DNA of 64,000 nt from Streptomyces zingiberis (GCF_012034935.1 NZ_JAATEN010000010.1:62001-126000); one strand, 5' to 3'. Shown: positions 43,722-51,880, numbered from the stretch's first letter. The notes: generated by a model not told the origin, from the letters alone. A program made the numbers and translations.

Positions 43722-44042
43722 ATGGGCGGCGGAGGATTCACCAGGCTGCCGGGCGGGAGCGTCGTGGTCGCCGTCTCCCTGCCCCGGCCCAGTGCGGAGG
43801 CGGGGGCCGGCTCGCGGGTCCGGGTGCTGGTCCACGCGGCGAACCGGCCGCGGGCCCTGACCCGGCTGCGGAACTTCGGGCTCCGAGCGGTCCTGCGGGG
43901 CAACGCCGAGCCGCCCACGCCGGACGAGGTCACGGCCGTGCTGCACCACCCCGACGGCGTGGTCTGGCGCTCCGTCTCCGTCCCCGACGGGGCGACGGAG
44001 CTGTGGCACCCCATCGGGAGCCTGTTCCGGCCGGCCGTCTGA
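43722..44042 (+). CDS. Small conserved-looking hypothetical protein
   Basis: Protein of 106 residues (MGGGGFTRLPGGSVVVAVSL ... VLHHPDGVVWRSVSVPDG), soluble, Arg/Val/Pro-rich, with no family recognised. A good ribosome site (GGGAGGGA) precedes the ATG. Upstream in-frame sequence is repeat-derived and not included. The middle (RPRALTRLRNFGLRAVLRGN) looks like a basic helix. It converges with pncA. Confidence 0.6.
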   Translation: MGGGGFTRLPGGSVVVAVSLPRPSAEAGAGSRVRVLVHAANRPRALTRLRNFGLRAVLRGNAEPPTPDEVTAVLHHPDGVVWRSVSVPDGATELWHPIGSLFRPAV

Positions 44043-44165
44043 GGGCGCCGCGGCCGCACGGAACCGCACGGCTGCACGGAACCGGCACGGAACGGGACGC
44101 GCCCGCACGGGCCCGGACGGGGCCGCACCGCGACAGGGCCGCACCGGCCCCGCCCGGCGGAGGGA

Positions 44166-44753
44166 TCAGCCGACGACCGGCTTGCCGGTCAGCGCCACGC
44201 CCCCGGCGCGCAGCTCCTCCAGCGCCCGCTCGGTGGTCTCCGGGGCCACCCCGGCGGTCAGGTCCAGCAGGACCCGGGTGCGGAAACCGGCCCGGGCGGC
44301 GTCCAGCGCCGTGGCCCGTACGCAGTGGTCGGTGGCGATGCCCACCACGTCCACCTCGGTGATCTCCCGCTCCCGCAGCCAGTCGGCGAGCCCGGTGCCG
44401 TTCTCGTCGGCGCCCTCGAAGCCGCTGTAGGCGGCCGTGTACGCGCCCTTGTCGAAGACGGTGTCGATGGCGCCCGAGGCAATGGCGGGGGCGAAGTTGG
44501 GGTGGAAGCTGTTCCCCTCGGTGCCCGCGACGCAGTGCGGCGGCCAGGAGCGCACGTAGTCCGGGTGGTCGGAGAAGTGGTCCCCGGGGTCGATGTGGTG
44601 ATCGCGGGTGGCCACGACGTGGCGGTAACCGGCCGTCGACTCGGCCACCAGATCGGTGATCGCGGCGGCCACGTCGGCGCCGCCCGCGACCGCGAGGGAC
44701 CCGCCCTCGCAGAAGTCGTTCTGTACGTCGACGACTATCAGTGCACGGTGCAT
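44166..44753 (-). CDS. pncA: Nicotinamidase
   Basis: Isochorismatase-fold amidase of 195 residues that converts nicotinamide to nicotinate for NAD salvage. The catalytic triad is visible: Asp9 (VDVQNDF), Lys102 (FDKGAYTAAYSGFEG) and Cys144 (GIATDHCVRATA). Metal ligands are in ATRDHHIDPGDHF. It lies downstream of pncB on the same strand after 311 nt, so the two successive salvage steps are neighbours. The same enzyme class activates pyrazinamide. Confidence 0.95.
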   Translation of the reverse strand: MHRALIVVDVQNDFCEGGSLAVAGGADVAAAITDLVAESTAGYRHVVATRDHHIDPGDHFSDHPDYVRSWPPHCVAGTEGNSFHPNFAPAIASGAIDTVFDKGAYTAAYSGFEGADENGTGLADWLREREITEVDVVGIATDHCVRATALDAARAGFRTRVLLDLTAGVAPETTERALEELRAGGVALTGKPVVG

Positions 44754-45064
44754 GGTGCGGGCCCTTCGGCTGATCGAGCGGTGGGGACGGCTCCCCTCGG
44801 CGTGGGACACGTTCCCGTAACCCAGGGTAAGGGACGGGCGGGTCCGCCGGCGGGGCGGTGGGCCGCCCGTGGCGCGGCGGGGCCGGGTACGGCCCGCAGC
44901 GGTGGCGGGGGTGGCCGGCAGCGTCCTCGCTGCCGCGCGCGGGGTGGGCGGAGCGGTGGCCTCGCGGGGCGGGGGTGGTGGCGACCCGGAGCACTACCGC
45001 CGTACCCGCACCGCCCCGGCGCTACACGTGGCGCCCCGGGGCGGCTCCGGCGGGCGCGCCCGGT
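44754..45064 (-). other. Gap between pncB and pncA
   Basis: No gene or clear promoter recognised; it may contain a separate pncA promoter. Confidence 0.35.
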
Positions 45065-46432
45065 TCACTCCGGCCCGCCCCCGTGCGGCGTCTCCGTCGG
45101 CAGCACCGGCTCCCCGTCGCTGAGCTGCATCGCGGAGAGCGGCAGCCGGGACCGGACGGCAAGGTGCCGGTCGCGGACGGCCTCCAGCGGCTCCCGGGCC
45201 ACCACCTCGCCGGCGCGCACCAGCTCCACCTGGAGCGGCTCGGTGCCGGCCCCTCCGGCGGCCTCCGCGGGCCCGCCGCCGAACGGGCCGGTGCCGACGA
45301 TCTCCGCCTCCGCCACCCCGTCCGGGCCGTACCGCCGGGCGGCCCACTTCCGGCCGCCGACCGAGGACTTCCCGCCCAGCGACTTCTTCGCCACCGGCAC
45401 CAGCGGGGCGCCCGGGTCCCCCGAAGCGGCCCGCGCCACCAGCTTGTAGACCATGGACGCCGTGGGGTGGCCACTGCCGGTGACCAGCCGGGTGCCCACC
45501 CCGTAGGTGTCCACCGGGGCCGCCGCCAGCGAGGCGATGGCGTACTCGTCCAGGTCGCTGGTGACGACTATCTTCGTGTCCCGCGCGCCCAGTTCGTCCA
45601 GTTGCGCCCGCACCCGGTGCGCCACCAGGAGCAGATCGCCGGAGTCGATGCGGACGGCGCCGAGTCCCGGCCCGGCGACCTCCACGGCCAGCCGCACGGC
45701 CTCGGCGACGTCGTAGGTGTCCACGAGCAGGGTCGTGCCCCGGCCCAGGGAGTCCACCTGTGCGGTGAAGGCGTCCCGCTCCGTGTCGTGCAGCAGGGTG
45801 AAGGAGTGCGCGCTGGTGCCCACGGTGGGGATGGCGTAGCGGAAACCGGCCGCCAGGTCCGAGGTCGCGGAGAAGCCGCCGACATACGCGGCGCGGGAGG
45901 CGGCCACGGCCGCCAGTTCGTGGGTGCGCCGGGCGCCCATCTCCACCAGCGGGCGGTCGCCGGCGGCCAGGGACATCCGGGACGCGGCGGCGGCCACGGC
46001 GGAGTCGTGGTTGAGGATGGAGAGGATCACCGTCTCCAGCAGCACCGCCTCCGCGAAGCCGCCCTCCACCCGCAGCACGGGCGAACCGGGGAAGTAGACG
46101 TCGCCCTCCCGGTAGCCGCCGATGTCCCCGCGGAAGCGGTAGTCCGCGAGCCAGGCCAGGGTGGGCTCGTCGACCACCCGGTGCTCCCGCAGATATGCGA
46201 GCACGTCCGGGTCGAAGCGGAAGTTCTCGACGGCGTCGAGGACCCGCCCGGTGCCCGCGACCACGCCGAAACGGCGGCCCGCGGGCAGGCGGCGGGTGAA
46301 GACCTCGAAGACCGAACGCCGTTCGGCGGTACCGGCGCGCAGGGCGGCCTGCACCATGGTCAGCTCGTAGTGGTCGGTGAAGAGCGCCGTGGACGGCACT
46401 CGGACCGGCAGTCCCGCGTCCGCTGAGTTCAT
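45065..46432 (-). CDS. pncB: Nicotinate phosphoribosyltransferase
   Basis: Forms nicotinate mononucleotide from nicotinate and PRPP, the step after PncA in NAD salvage. The 455 residues open with TALFTDHYELTMVQAAL, a strong family mark, followed by FEVFTRRLPAGRRFGV, VGTSAHSFTLLHDTE, VRIDSGDLLLVAHRVR and VVTSDLDEYAIASL. Residues about 375-395 are a Gly/Ala insertion. The ATG has no ribosome site but TAGCAT lies 7 nt upstream, so it is probably leaderless. A perfect palindrome overlaps its -35 region. Confidence 0.95.
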   Translation of the reverse strand: MNSADAGLPVRVPSTALFTDHYELTMVQAALRAGTAERRSVFEVFTRRLPAGRRFGVVAGTGRVLDAVENFRFDPDVLAYLREHRVVDEPTLAWLADYRFRGDIGGYREGDVYFPGSPVLRVEGGFAEAVLLETVILSILNHDSAVAAAASRMSLAAGDRPLVEMGARRTHELAAVAASRAAYVGGFSATSDLAAGFRYAIPTVGTSAHSFTLLHDTERDAFTAQVDSLGRGTTLLVDTYDVAEAVRLAVEVAGPGLGAVRIDSGDLLLVAHRVRAQLDELGARDTKIVVTSDLDEYAIASLAAAPVDTYGVGTRLVTGSGHPTASMVYKLVARAASGDPGAPLVPVAKKSLGGKSSVGGRKWAARRYGPDGVAEAEIVGTGPFGGGPAEAAGGAGTEPLQVELVRAGEVVAREPLEAVRDRHLAVRSRLPLSAMQLSDGEPVLPTETPHGGGPE

Positions 46433-46439
46433 GACAGCG

Positions 46440-46445
46440 ATGCTA
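46440..46445 (-). promoter_or_regulatory. -10 box for a leaderless pncB transcript
   Basis: TAGCAT on the minus strand, 7 nt from the ATG. Confidence 0.5.
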
Positions 46446-46454
46446 ACCCCATTT

Positions 46455-46467
46455 CGTCAACTTGACG
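46455..46467. promoter_or_regulatory. 13-bp palindrome between pncB and clpS
   Basis: CGTCAACTTGACG is perfectly symmetrical about the central base and overlaps the pncB -35/spacer region. Placement suggests a repressor site for NAD salvage; a NrtR-type regulator is one possibility, not shown. Confidence 0.5.
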
Positions 46468-46515
46468 ATTTCTATCCGGGGCCCATTTGTGCGATGTACG
46501 CCACGTGATGGCAGC

Positions 46516-46827
46516 ATGGAGCCTGTGAGTGTCGCCCCCATCGAGATCGAGCAGACGGAGACCGGCGGTGCGCCCGCGGAGGCGTCCGCGCCCGATGTCC
46601 CGTGGGTGACGATCGTGCACAACGACCCGGTCAACCTGATGAGTTATGTGACCTACGTCTTCCGTGCGTACTTCGGCTACTCGAAGGACAAGGCCGGCAA
46701 GCTGATGCTCGACGTGCACCACAAGGGCCGCGCCGTGGTCTCCAGCGGCAGCCGCGAGGAGATGGAACGCGACGTCCAGGCCATGCACGGCTACGGACTG
46801 TGGGCCACCCTGAGTCAGGACCGCTGA
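46516..46827 (+). CDS. clpS: ATP-dependent Clp protease adaptor ClpS
   Basis: Adaptor of 103 residues that hands N-degron substrates to ClpAP/ClpCP. The core VTIVHNDPVNLMSYVTYVF contains the conserved NDP and Met-rich binding pocket, followed by KLMLDVHHKGRAVV. The ATG giving MEPVSVAPIEIE is used; GTG three codons later, with GGAG in front, is an equally good start. The stop codon overlaps the next ATG (TGATG), so the DUF2017 protein is co-translated. Confidence 0.95.
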   Translation: MEPVSVAPIEIEQTETGGAPAEASAPDVPWVTIVHNDPVNLMSYVTYVFRAYFGYSKDKAGKLMLDVHHKGRAVVSSGSREEMERDVQAMHGYGLWATLSQDR

Positions 46828-47483
46828 TGGCCGGGCGTTTCGAGAGCGTGCCCGGCGGCGGGGCCGCCGCGGCGCTGGACGGTGTGGAGATCTCCATCCT
46901 GCGCAGCCTCGCCGTGCAGTTGACGGAGCTGATCGGCCCCGGCACCGCGCCCGCCGACGGGGAGGACCCGCTGGCCGCGCTCTTCACCGACGGCCCCAGC
47001 GAACCCCCGTCCGACACGGCCCTCGCCCGGCTCTTCCCCGACGCCTACGGCGATCCGGGGCGCCGGGCCGACCCCGGCGGCGCGAAGGAGCGCGAGGCCC
47101 GCGCCCTCTCCGCCGAGTTCCGCCGCTACACCGAGAACGACCTGCGGACCCGCAAGCGGGAGGACGCCCTCGCCGTCATCCGTTCGCTGGACGCCCTGGA
47201 CGACCTGGGCGGACCGGACGCCCCGGAGGTGGCTGCCGGTCCGGCCGCCCGCGGCGGTTCCCCGGACGGCGAGGCGCTGCTCAGCCTCACCCCGGAACAG
47301 TCCCGGCGGTGGCTCGGCACCCTCAACGACCTGCGGCTGACCATCGGCGCCCGGCTGGAGGTCACCGAGGACGAGGACGAGCTGTACCGGCTGCCGGACT
47401 CCGACCCCCGCAAGCCGATGGTGATGGCCTACCTGTGGCTCGGCGGCCTTCAGGAGTCGCTGATCGAGACACTGGCCGGCTGA
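46827..47483 (+). CDS. DUF2017 domain protein, partner of clpS
   Basis: Actinobacterial protein of 218 residues with no known function. Acidic and helix-rich; recognisable stretches are ISILRSLAVQLTELIG, EFRRYTENDLRTRKREDA and LTPEQSRRWLGTLNDLRLTI. It overlaps clpS by one base and is almost always beside it, from memory, which suggests a role linked to N-degron proteolysis. That link is inference from position. Confidence 0.9.
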   Translation: MAGRFESVPGGGAAAALDGVEISILRSLAVQLTELIGPGTAPADGEDPLAALFTDGPSEPPSDTALARLFPDAYGDPGRRADPGGAKEREARALSAEFRRYTENDLRTRKREDALAVIRSLDALDDLGGPDAPEVAAGPAARGGSPDGEALLSLTPEQSRRWLGTLNDLRLTIGARLEVTEDEDELYRLPDSDPRKPMVMAYLWLGGLQESLIETLAG

Positions 47484-47714
47484 GGGCCGACCGGGCCGGA
47501 GACGGCGCGGGCGGATCGGGGGCGGTCCGGCGCGAACCGGGTGCCGAGGCGGCGGGCCCGCCCGCCGAGTGGCGGCGCCTCGGGGCGCGCGCCGTCCGTC
47601 CGCCGTCCGCCCGCCGTTCCTCCCGGGCCCGCCGCCCGTCCGCCGTTCCTCCCGGGCCCGCCGCCCGCCGTCCCGCCCGGTGGGACCTCCGTGCCGCCCG
47701 TCCCCGGGCCCCCA

Positions 47715-47720
47715 TACCCT
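47715..47720 (+). promoter_or_regulatory. -10 box for a leaderless mec transcript
   Basis: TACCCT ends 7 nt before the ATG; no ribosome site. The 47484-47727 gap also carries a duplicated block of about 26 bases spaced 30 bp apart. Confidence 0.55.
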
Positions 47721-47727
47721 GGGCCCC

Positions 47728-48153
47728 ATGCTGACCATCACCCAGGACCTCCACGACCGGATCGTGGCCCACGCCCGCGCCGACCATCCGGACGAGGCGT
47801 GCGGGGTCGTCGCGGGCCCGGCCGGCTCCGGCCGCCCGGAACGTTTCGTCCCGATGCTGAACGCGGCCCGCTCGCCGACCTTCTACGAGTTCGACTCGAC
47901 GGATCTGTTCAAGCTCTACCGGGAGATGGACGACCGCGACGAGGAGCCCGTGGTCATCTACCACTCGCACACGGCGACCGAGGCGTACCCCTCCCGCACC
48001 GACGTGAGCTACGCCAACGAGCCCGGGGCCCACTACGTCCTCGTGTCCACCGCCGAGTGCGGCAACGGCGAAGGCCCCTTCCAGTTCCGCTCGTTCCGCA
48101 TCGTGGACGGGGTGATCACGGAGGAGGAGGTGCGGGTCGTCCCGGCCTACTGA
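47728..48153 (+). CDS. mec: JAMM/MPN metalloprotease, Mec-like
   Basis: Zinc isopeptidase of 141 residues with a perfect JAMM motif: Glu23 (DEACGVV), then HSHTATEAYPSRTD giving His79, His81, Ser89 and Asp92. In Mycobacterium tuberculosis, Mec(+) releases cysteine from the CysO-cysteine adduct. Position before cysO and cysM supports the same task here. The 340-nt gap to cysO contains a leader-peptide ORF, so mec and cysO may be separately controlled. Confidence 0.92.
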   Translation: MLTITQDLHDRIVAHARADHPDEACGVVAGPAGSGRPERFVPMLNAARSPTFYEFDSTDLFKLYREMDDRDEEPVVIYHSHTATEAYPSRTDVSYANEPGAHYVLVSTAECGNGEGPFQFRSFRIVDGVITEEEVRVVPAY

Positions 48154-48232
48154 AATCCGCCCATAACGCCCGGGTGTCCACCGTGGGGTCCGATCTGCGA
48201 GACATGTATCCGGCACGCGGACGGGGAATCGT

Positions 48233-48238
48233 TACGAT
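48233..48238 (+). promoter_or_regulatory. -10 box for the cysteine-leader transcript
   Basis: TACGAT ends 6 nt before the leader-peptide ATG. Confidence 0.5.
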
Positions 48239-48244
48239 GCCCTC

Positions 48245-48346
48245 ATGGTTGACCCCGGCGTGAGCGACAAGACCCCGAGCCCTCTGCTCGTGGCGCGGCT
48301 GCACGTCGATCTGTGCCGCCTCGCCAGCGCGATCTGTCCCCGCTGA
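48245..48346 (+). CDS. Putative leader peptide upstream of cysO-cysM
   Basis: Thirty-three codons, MVDPGVSDKTPSPLLVARLH followed by VDLCRLASAICPR. The LHVDLCRL core with cysteine codons just before the stop matches, from memory, the actinobacterial leader peptides found in front of sulfur and cysteine genes, where ribosome stalling at Cys codons is thought to control downstream expression. The frame appears leaderless. It lies 146 nt before cysO. No attenuator hairpin was confirmed in between. Confidence 0.7.
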   Translation: MVDPGVSDKTPSPLLVARLHVDLCRLASAICPR

Positions 48347-48492
48347 ACGCCGGGGCGCCGCCGGACCGCCCCGGCGCCGCCCCCGCCCCCGCCCCGGTTC
48401 CGGCCGTGGCACGGCCCCGGGACCGCACCGGCCCCGTACCCGTACCGCCGCGCGCAGCCTTCCGACCCCTCCCCGACAGGAGCACCTCGCCC

Positions 48493-48846
48493 ATGGCCAT
48501 CCAGGTCCGCATCCCGACCATCCTCCGCACCTACACCGACGGCGAGAAGACCGTCGAGGGCAGCGGGGCCACCATCGAGGAGCTCTTCGCCGACCTCGAG
48601 ACCCGCCACGGCGGCATCCGCGAGCGCCTGGTGGACGGCGGCAGCCTGCGCCGGTTCGTCAACGTGTACCTGAACGACGAGGACGTCCGCTTCCTCGACG
48701 GCATCTCCACCAAGCTGAGCGACGGCGACACCGTCACCATCCTCCCCGCCGTCGCGGGCGGCTCGGCCGCGGCGGCGCGCCCGGCACACCGTGCTTCTGG
48801 GACGCGGGGTACGCACGGGATGAGCAGCACGCGGCGGACGCGCTGA
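48493..48846 (+). CDS. cysO: CysO-like ThiS/MoaD sulfur carrier with C-terminal tail
   Basis: Ubiquitin-like sulfur carrier of 117 residues. The fold matches (VRIPTILRTYTDGEKTVEG, RRFVNVYLNDEDVRFLDG) and the canonical end VTILPAVAGG is present at residues 81-90. Normally the protein stops there, because the terminal Gly-Gly is thiocarboxylated; here 27 more residues follow (SAAAARPAHRASGTRG...). The carrier would need cutting, perhaps by the nearby JAMM protease. The stop overlaps the cysM ATG. AGGAG lies 10 nt before the ATG. Confidence 0.88.
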   Translation: MAIQVRIPTILRTYTDGEKTVEGSGATIEELFADLETRHGGIRERLVDGGSLRRFVNVYLNDEDVRFLDGISTKLSDGDTVTILPAVAGGSAAAARPAHRASGTRGTHGMSSTRRTR

Positions 48847-49796
48847 TGCGGTACGACAACCCGCTCGCCGCGGTAGGACACACCCCCCTGGTGCTCCTGC
48901 CGCGGCTCTCGCCCTCCGCGGACGTCCGCGTCTGGGCGAAGCTGGAGGACCGCAACCCGACCGGCTCGATCAAGGACCGCCCGGCGCTCCACATGATCGA
49001 ACAGGCCGAGAAGGACGGGGTGCTCACCCCGGGCCGCACCATCCTGGAGCCCACCTCCGGCAACACCGGGATCTCCCTGGCGATGGCCGCCCGCCTCAAG
49101 GGCTACCGCATCGTCTGCGTGATGCCCGAGAACACCTCCGAGGAGCGGCGGCAGCTCCTCGCCATGTGGGGCGCCGAGATCATCTCCTCCCCGGCCGCGG
49201 GCGGCTCCAACACCGCGGTCCGCGTGGCCAAGGAGATCGCCGCGGAGAACCCCGACTGGGTGATGCTCTACCAGTACGGGAACGCCGCCAACACCGGCGC
49301 CCACTACGCCACCACCGGCCCGGAGATCTACGAGGACCTGCCGTCCGTCACCCACTTCGTCGCGGGGCTCGGCACCACCGGCACGCTCATGGGCGCCGGC
49401 CGCTACCTCCGCGAGCGGAGCCCCGGGGTGAAGATCGTCGCCGCCGAGCCGCGCTACGACGACCTCGTCTACGGGCTGCGCAACCTCGACGAGGGGTTCG
49501 TCCCCGAGCTCTACGACGCGTCGGTGCTCACCACCCGCTACTCCGTCGGCTCCGAGGACGCGGTGGTCCGCACCCGGGAACTCCTCAGCGAGGAGGGCAT
49601 CTTCGCCGGGATCTCCTCCGGCGCCGCGCTCCACGCCGCGCTGGGCGTGGGCCGCCGCGCGGTCCGCGAGGGGGAGTCCGCCGACATCGTCTTCGTCGTC
49701 GCCGACGGCGGCTGGAAGTACCTCTCCACCGGCATCTACACCGCCGCCACCACGGAAGAGGCGGTGGCCGCGCTCCAGGGCCAGCTCTGGGCCTGA
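48846..49796 (+). CDS. cysM: CysM: PLP-dependent O-phosphoserine/CysO-thiocarboxylate cysteine synthase
   Basis: PLP enzyme of 316 residues. The PLP Lys43 is in NPTGSIKDRPA, the substrate loop is PTSGNTGISLAMAA, and the phosphate-binding GLGTTGTLMGAG follows. In mycobacteria CysM uses O-phosphoserine and CysO-thiocarboxylate rather than free sulfide; clustering with cysO and mec supports the same pathway. No good ribosome site precedes the ATG, which overlaps the cysO stop (TGATG), so translation is coupled. It converges with the PemK-like gene. Confidence 0.94.
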   Translation: MRYDNPLAAVGHTPLVLLPRLSPSADVRVWAKLEDRNPTGSIKDRPALHMIEQAEKDGVLTPGRTILEPTSGNTGISLAMAARLKGYRIVCVMPENTSEERRQLLAMWGAEIISSPAAGGSNTAVRVAKEIAAENPDWVMLYQYGNAANTGAHYATTGPEIYEDLPSVTHFVAGLGTTGTLMGAGRYLRERSPGVKIVAAEPRYDDLVYGLRNLDEGFVPELYDASVLTTRYSVGSEDAVVRTRELLSEEGIFAGISSGAALHAALGVGRRAVREGESADIVFVVADGGWKYLSTGIYTAATTEEAVAALQGQLWA

Positions 49797-49818
49797 CCCG
49801 GCTTCCGGGCCTGACGGG

Positions 49819-49845
49819 GGCCGGCGGGCGATCCGTCCGCCGGCC
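49819..49845. terminator. Bidirectional terminator cysM/PemK-like gene
   Basis: 12-bp stem GGCCGGCGGGCG/CGTCCGCCGGCC with one wobble pair and a 3-nt loop in the 70-nt convergent gap. Confidence 0.7.
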
Positions 49846-49866
49846 GGCCCGCCGCCTCCCCGGGGG

Positions 49867-50457
49867 TCAGCGCGTCAGCCGGCGGACCTGGCGCCACACC
49901 GCCGGGTCGACCTCGCCGACCCGGCGGCGGAACTCCGCCAGCGGCACCTCGCGCAGCTCGTCCGTCTCCAGGTAGCTCCGCCGCTCCTGCCGGTCGCCCA
50001 CCGAGCCGGCGGGGAGCTCCAGCCGGCCCGGCCGTTCCACCCCGTCCCGGCTGGTGATCTTCACCACCCGGGCCGACCGGCCGCGTACGGACAGCACCAG
50101 GCAGGGGCGGTCCTTGGAGCCCGGGCCGTCCTCGAAGGGGACCTCCGCCCACCAGATCTCCCGCGCGCGGGGCGCGGGCAGCTCCTCGGTGACGCGCTCG
50201 CGTGCCCGTCCGGGAGCCCGTACGCCCGTCCCGCCGCCGGCGCGCGCACCCGGCCGCGGACCGGTCCGGGGCGGGCGCCCGGCGGGTCCCCGGCCCCCGC
50301 CCGGCCGGCGGACCCGCTCCCCGGGCCGCGCCCCCGTCCGGCCGCCGGGACGACGGCGCCGGCGCGGCGGGGCGCCACGGCCCCACCCGTCGGCCGCCGA
50401 CGCCACCAGCGCCAGCACCACCACCACGGCCACCGCCACCCAGACCCATGTGTTCAC
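49867..50457 (-). CDS. Membrane-anchored PemK/MazF-like protein
   Basis: Protein of 196 residues: an N-terminal membrane span (VWVAVAVVVVLALVASA), an Arg/Pro/Gly-rich linker of about 75 residues, and a C-terminal PemK/MazF fold (REIWWAEVPFEDGPGSKDRP, CLVLSVRGRSARVVKITS). MazF-type toxins are soluble mRNA interferases paired with an antitoxin; here no antitoxin gene is adjacent and the domain is tethered to the membrane. The GTG start has GAGGGAG upstream. It may no longer be a toxin. Confidence 0.8.
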   Translation of the reverse strand: MNTWVWVAVAVVVVLALVASAADGWGRGAPPRRRRRPGGRTGARPGERVRRPGGGRGPAGRPPRTGPRPGARAGGGTGVRAPGRARERVTEELPAPRAREIWWAEVPFEDGPGSKDRPCLVLSVRGRSARVVKITSRDGVERPGRLELPAGSVGDRQERRSYLETDELREVPLAEFRRRVGEVDPAVWRQVRRLTR

Positions 50458-50955
50458 CGTCGGACTCCCTCGTCTCACTTCTCGCCGGTTCGGCCGGTCC
50501 CGCCCGCGCGGTCCGCCGGACCGGTTGCGCCGGTGCGGCACCCCGCGCCGGTCGTACCGCTCTGATCGTTCCCGCTGCCGCCGAGTCTGCCGCCGAGTCT
50601 GCCGCCGAGTCTGCCGCCGGGTGTCGCCCGTGTCCGCCGCCGGGTGTCGCCGTGTCCGTCCCCGGTCCGGTGGCGGCGGCCGGTGCCGTGCCCGGCCGGA
50701 TGCCCCCGGAACGGCCGGAGGCCCCGTACACGCCCGTCGCGTGAACAGGTTTTTCCGCCACGCGGAGGCGGAACCGAACCCTCCGCCGGAGTCACCCCCG
50801 TACCGGTGAAGCACCGGGTGAGTTCCCCCACAACGGCCCGCCACGGAGGGGCGACCGGCCCCCGGGCGCCTTACTCTCGACAAACCGTACGGCCCCCGGA
50901 TCCTCCCCCGCCCGCGACCGGCCGGGGGACCGAAGCGCTCGGAGGTTCCCGCTCC
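50458..50955. other. Divergent intergenic region with 12-bp repeats
   Basis: No gene. CTGCCGCCGAGT repeats three times plus a partial copy (50575-50620), followed by a degenerate GCCGGGTGTCGCC pair. No operator assigned. Confidence 0.45.
50575..50620 (+). repeat. 12-bp tandem repeat
   Basis: CTGCCGCCGAGT in three exact copies and a partial fourth. Confidence 0.8.
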
Positions 50956-51708
50956 ATGAAGCTCACCGTCGTCGGCTGCTCGGGGTCGTTTCCCTCCGCG
51001 GACTCGGCCTGTTCGAGCTACCTCGTCGAGGCCGACGGCTTCCGGCTGCTCCTCGACATGGGCAACGGCGCCCTGGGCGAGTTGCAGCGCCACTGCGGTC
51101 TCTACGACCTCGACGCCGTGATCCTCAGCCATCTCCACGCGGACCACTGCATCGACATGTGCGCGTACTTCGTCGCCCGCTACTACCGGTACGAGGGCGG
51201 CCGGCCCGCGCCCATCCCGGTCTACGGGCCCGAGGGGACCGAGCAGCGGCTCTCCGCCGCCTACGACGACGTGCCGAGCGAGAAGTCCATGAGCGAGGTC
51301 TTCGACTTCCGCACCCTCAAGCCGGGCACCTTCTCCATCGGCCCCTTCACCGTGCACACCGAGGAGGTCTGCCACCCGGTCGAGGCGTACGGCTTCCGCG
51401 TCGAGCACGGCGGCCGGGCGCTCACCTACTCCGGTGACACCGGCCCCTGCGCGGCCCTGGACCAGCTCTCGGCCGGCGCCGACCTCTTCCTCTGCGAGGC
51501 GTCCTTCACCCACGGCAAGGAAGACCTCCCTGAGCTCCACCTCAACGGCCGGCAGGCCGGTGAGCAGGCGCAGCGCTCCCGGGTGCGGCGCCTGGTGCTG
51601 ACCCACATCCCCCCGTGGACGGATGCCTCCGTCAACCTGCGGGACGCGGACGAGGTCTATGACGGGCCGGTGGAACTCGCCCGTCCGGGCGCCGTCTACG
51701 AGCTGTGA
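50956..51708 (+). CDS. MBL-fold metal-dependent hydrolase
   Basis: Metallo-beta-lactamase-fold protein of 250 residues, RNase Z/phosphodiesterase-like. The metal motif is SHLHADHCID (His59, His61, Asp63, His64); later ligands are in EEVCHPVEAY and TYSGDTGPC, and the end carries LVLTHIPPW. The start has GGAGG 10 nt upstream. Such proteins cleave phosphoesters in nucleic acids or cyclic nucleotides; the exact substrate is open. It converges with nagE2. Confidence 0.9.
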   Translation: MKLTVVGCSGSFPSADSACSSYLVEADGFRLLLDMGNGALGELQRHCGLYDLDAVILSHLHADHCIDMCAYFVARYYRYEGGRPAPIPVYGPEGTEQRLSAAYDDVPSEKSMSEVFDFRTLKPGTFSIGPFTVHTEEVCHPVEAYGFRVEHGGRALTYSGDTGPCAALDQLSAGADLFLCEASFTHGKEDLPELHLNGRQAGEQAQRSRVRRLVLTHIPPWTDASVNLRDADEVYDGPVELARPGAVYEL

Positions 51709-51828
51709 TGCCCGGGCCCGGCGGGGCCGCGGGACCAGGAGCCAGGGGGCAAGGAGACCACGGTCCGCCGGACGCTCGCGGCGGCCGCTCCCGGGTGGCA
51801 CGTCCGGAGCGGCCGGGGCCATGACGAC

Positions 51829-51880
51829 GGAGCCGGGGTGACCCGGGGCGGCCATCGCCGCCCGGGACCACCCCGGCTCC
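51829..51880. terminator. Bidirectional terminator MBL/nagE2
   Basis: Outer 12-bp stem GGAGCCGGGGTG/CACCCCGGCTCC with an inner GC-rich stem of about 10 bp containing a bulge. Confidence 0.75.

Noticed and set aside
49797..50457. cysM and PemK-like gene as one toxin-antitoxin locus
   Set aside because: cysM is a clear metabolic enzyme and the genes converge across a terminator.
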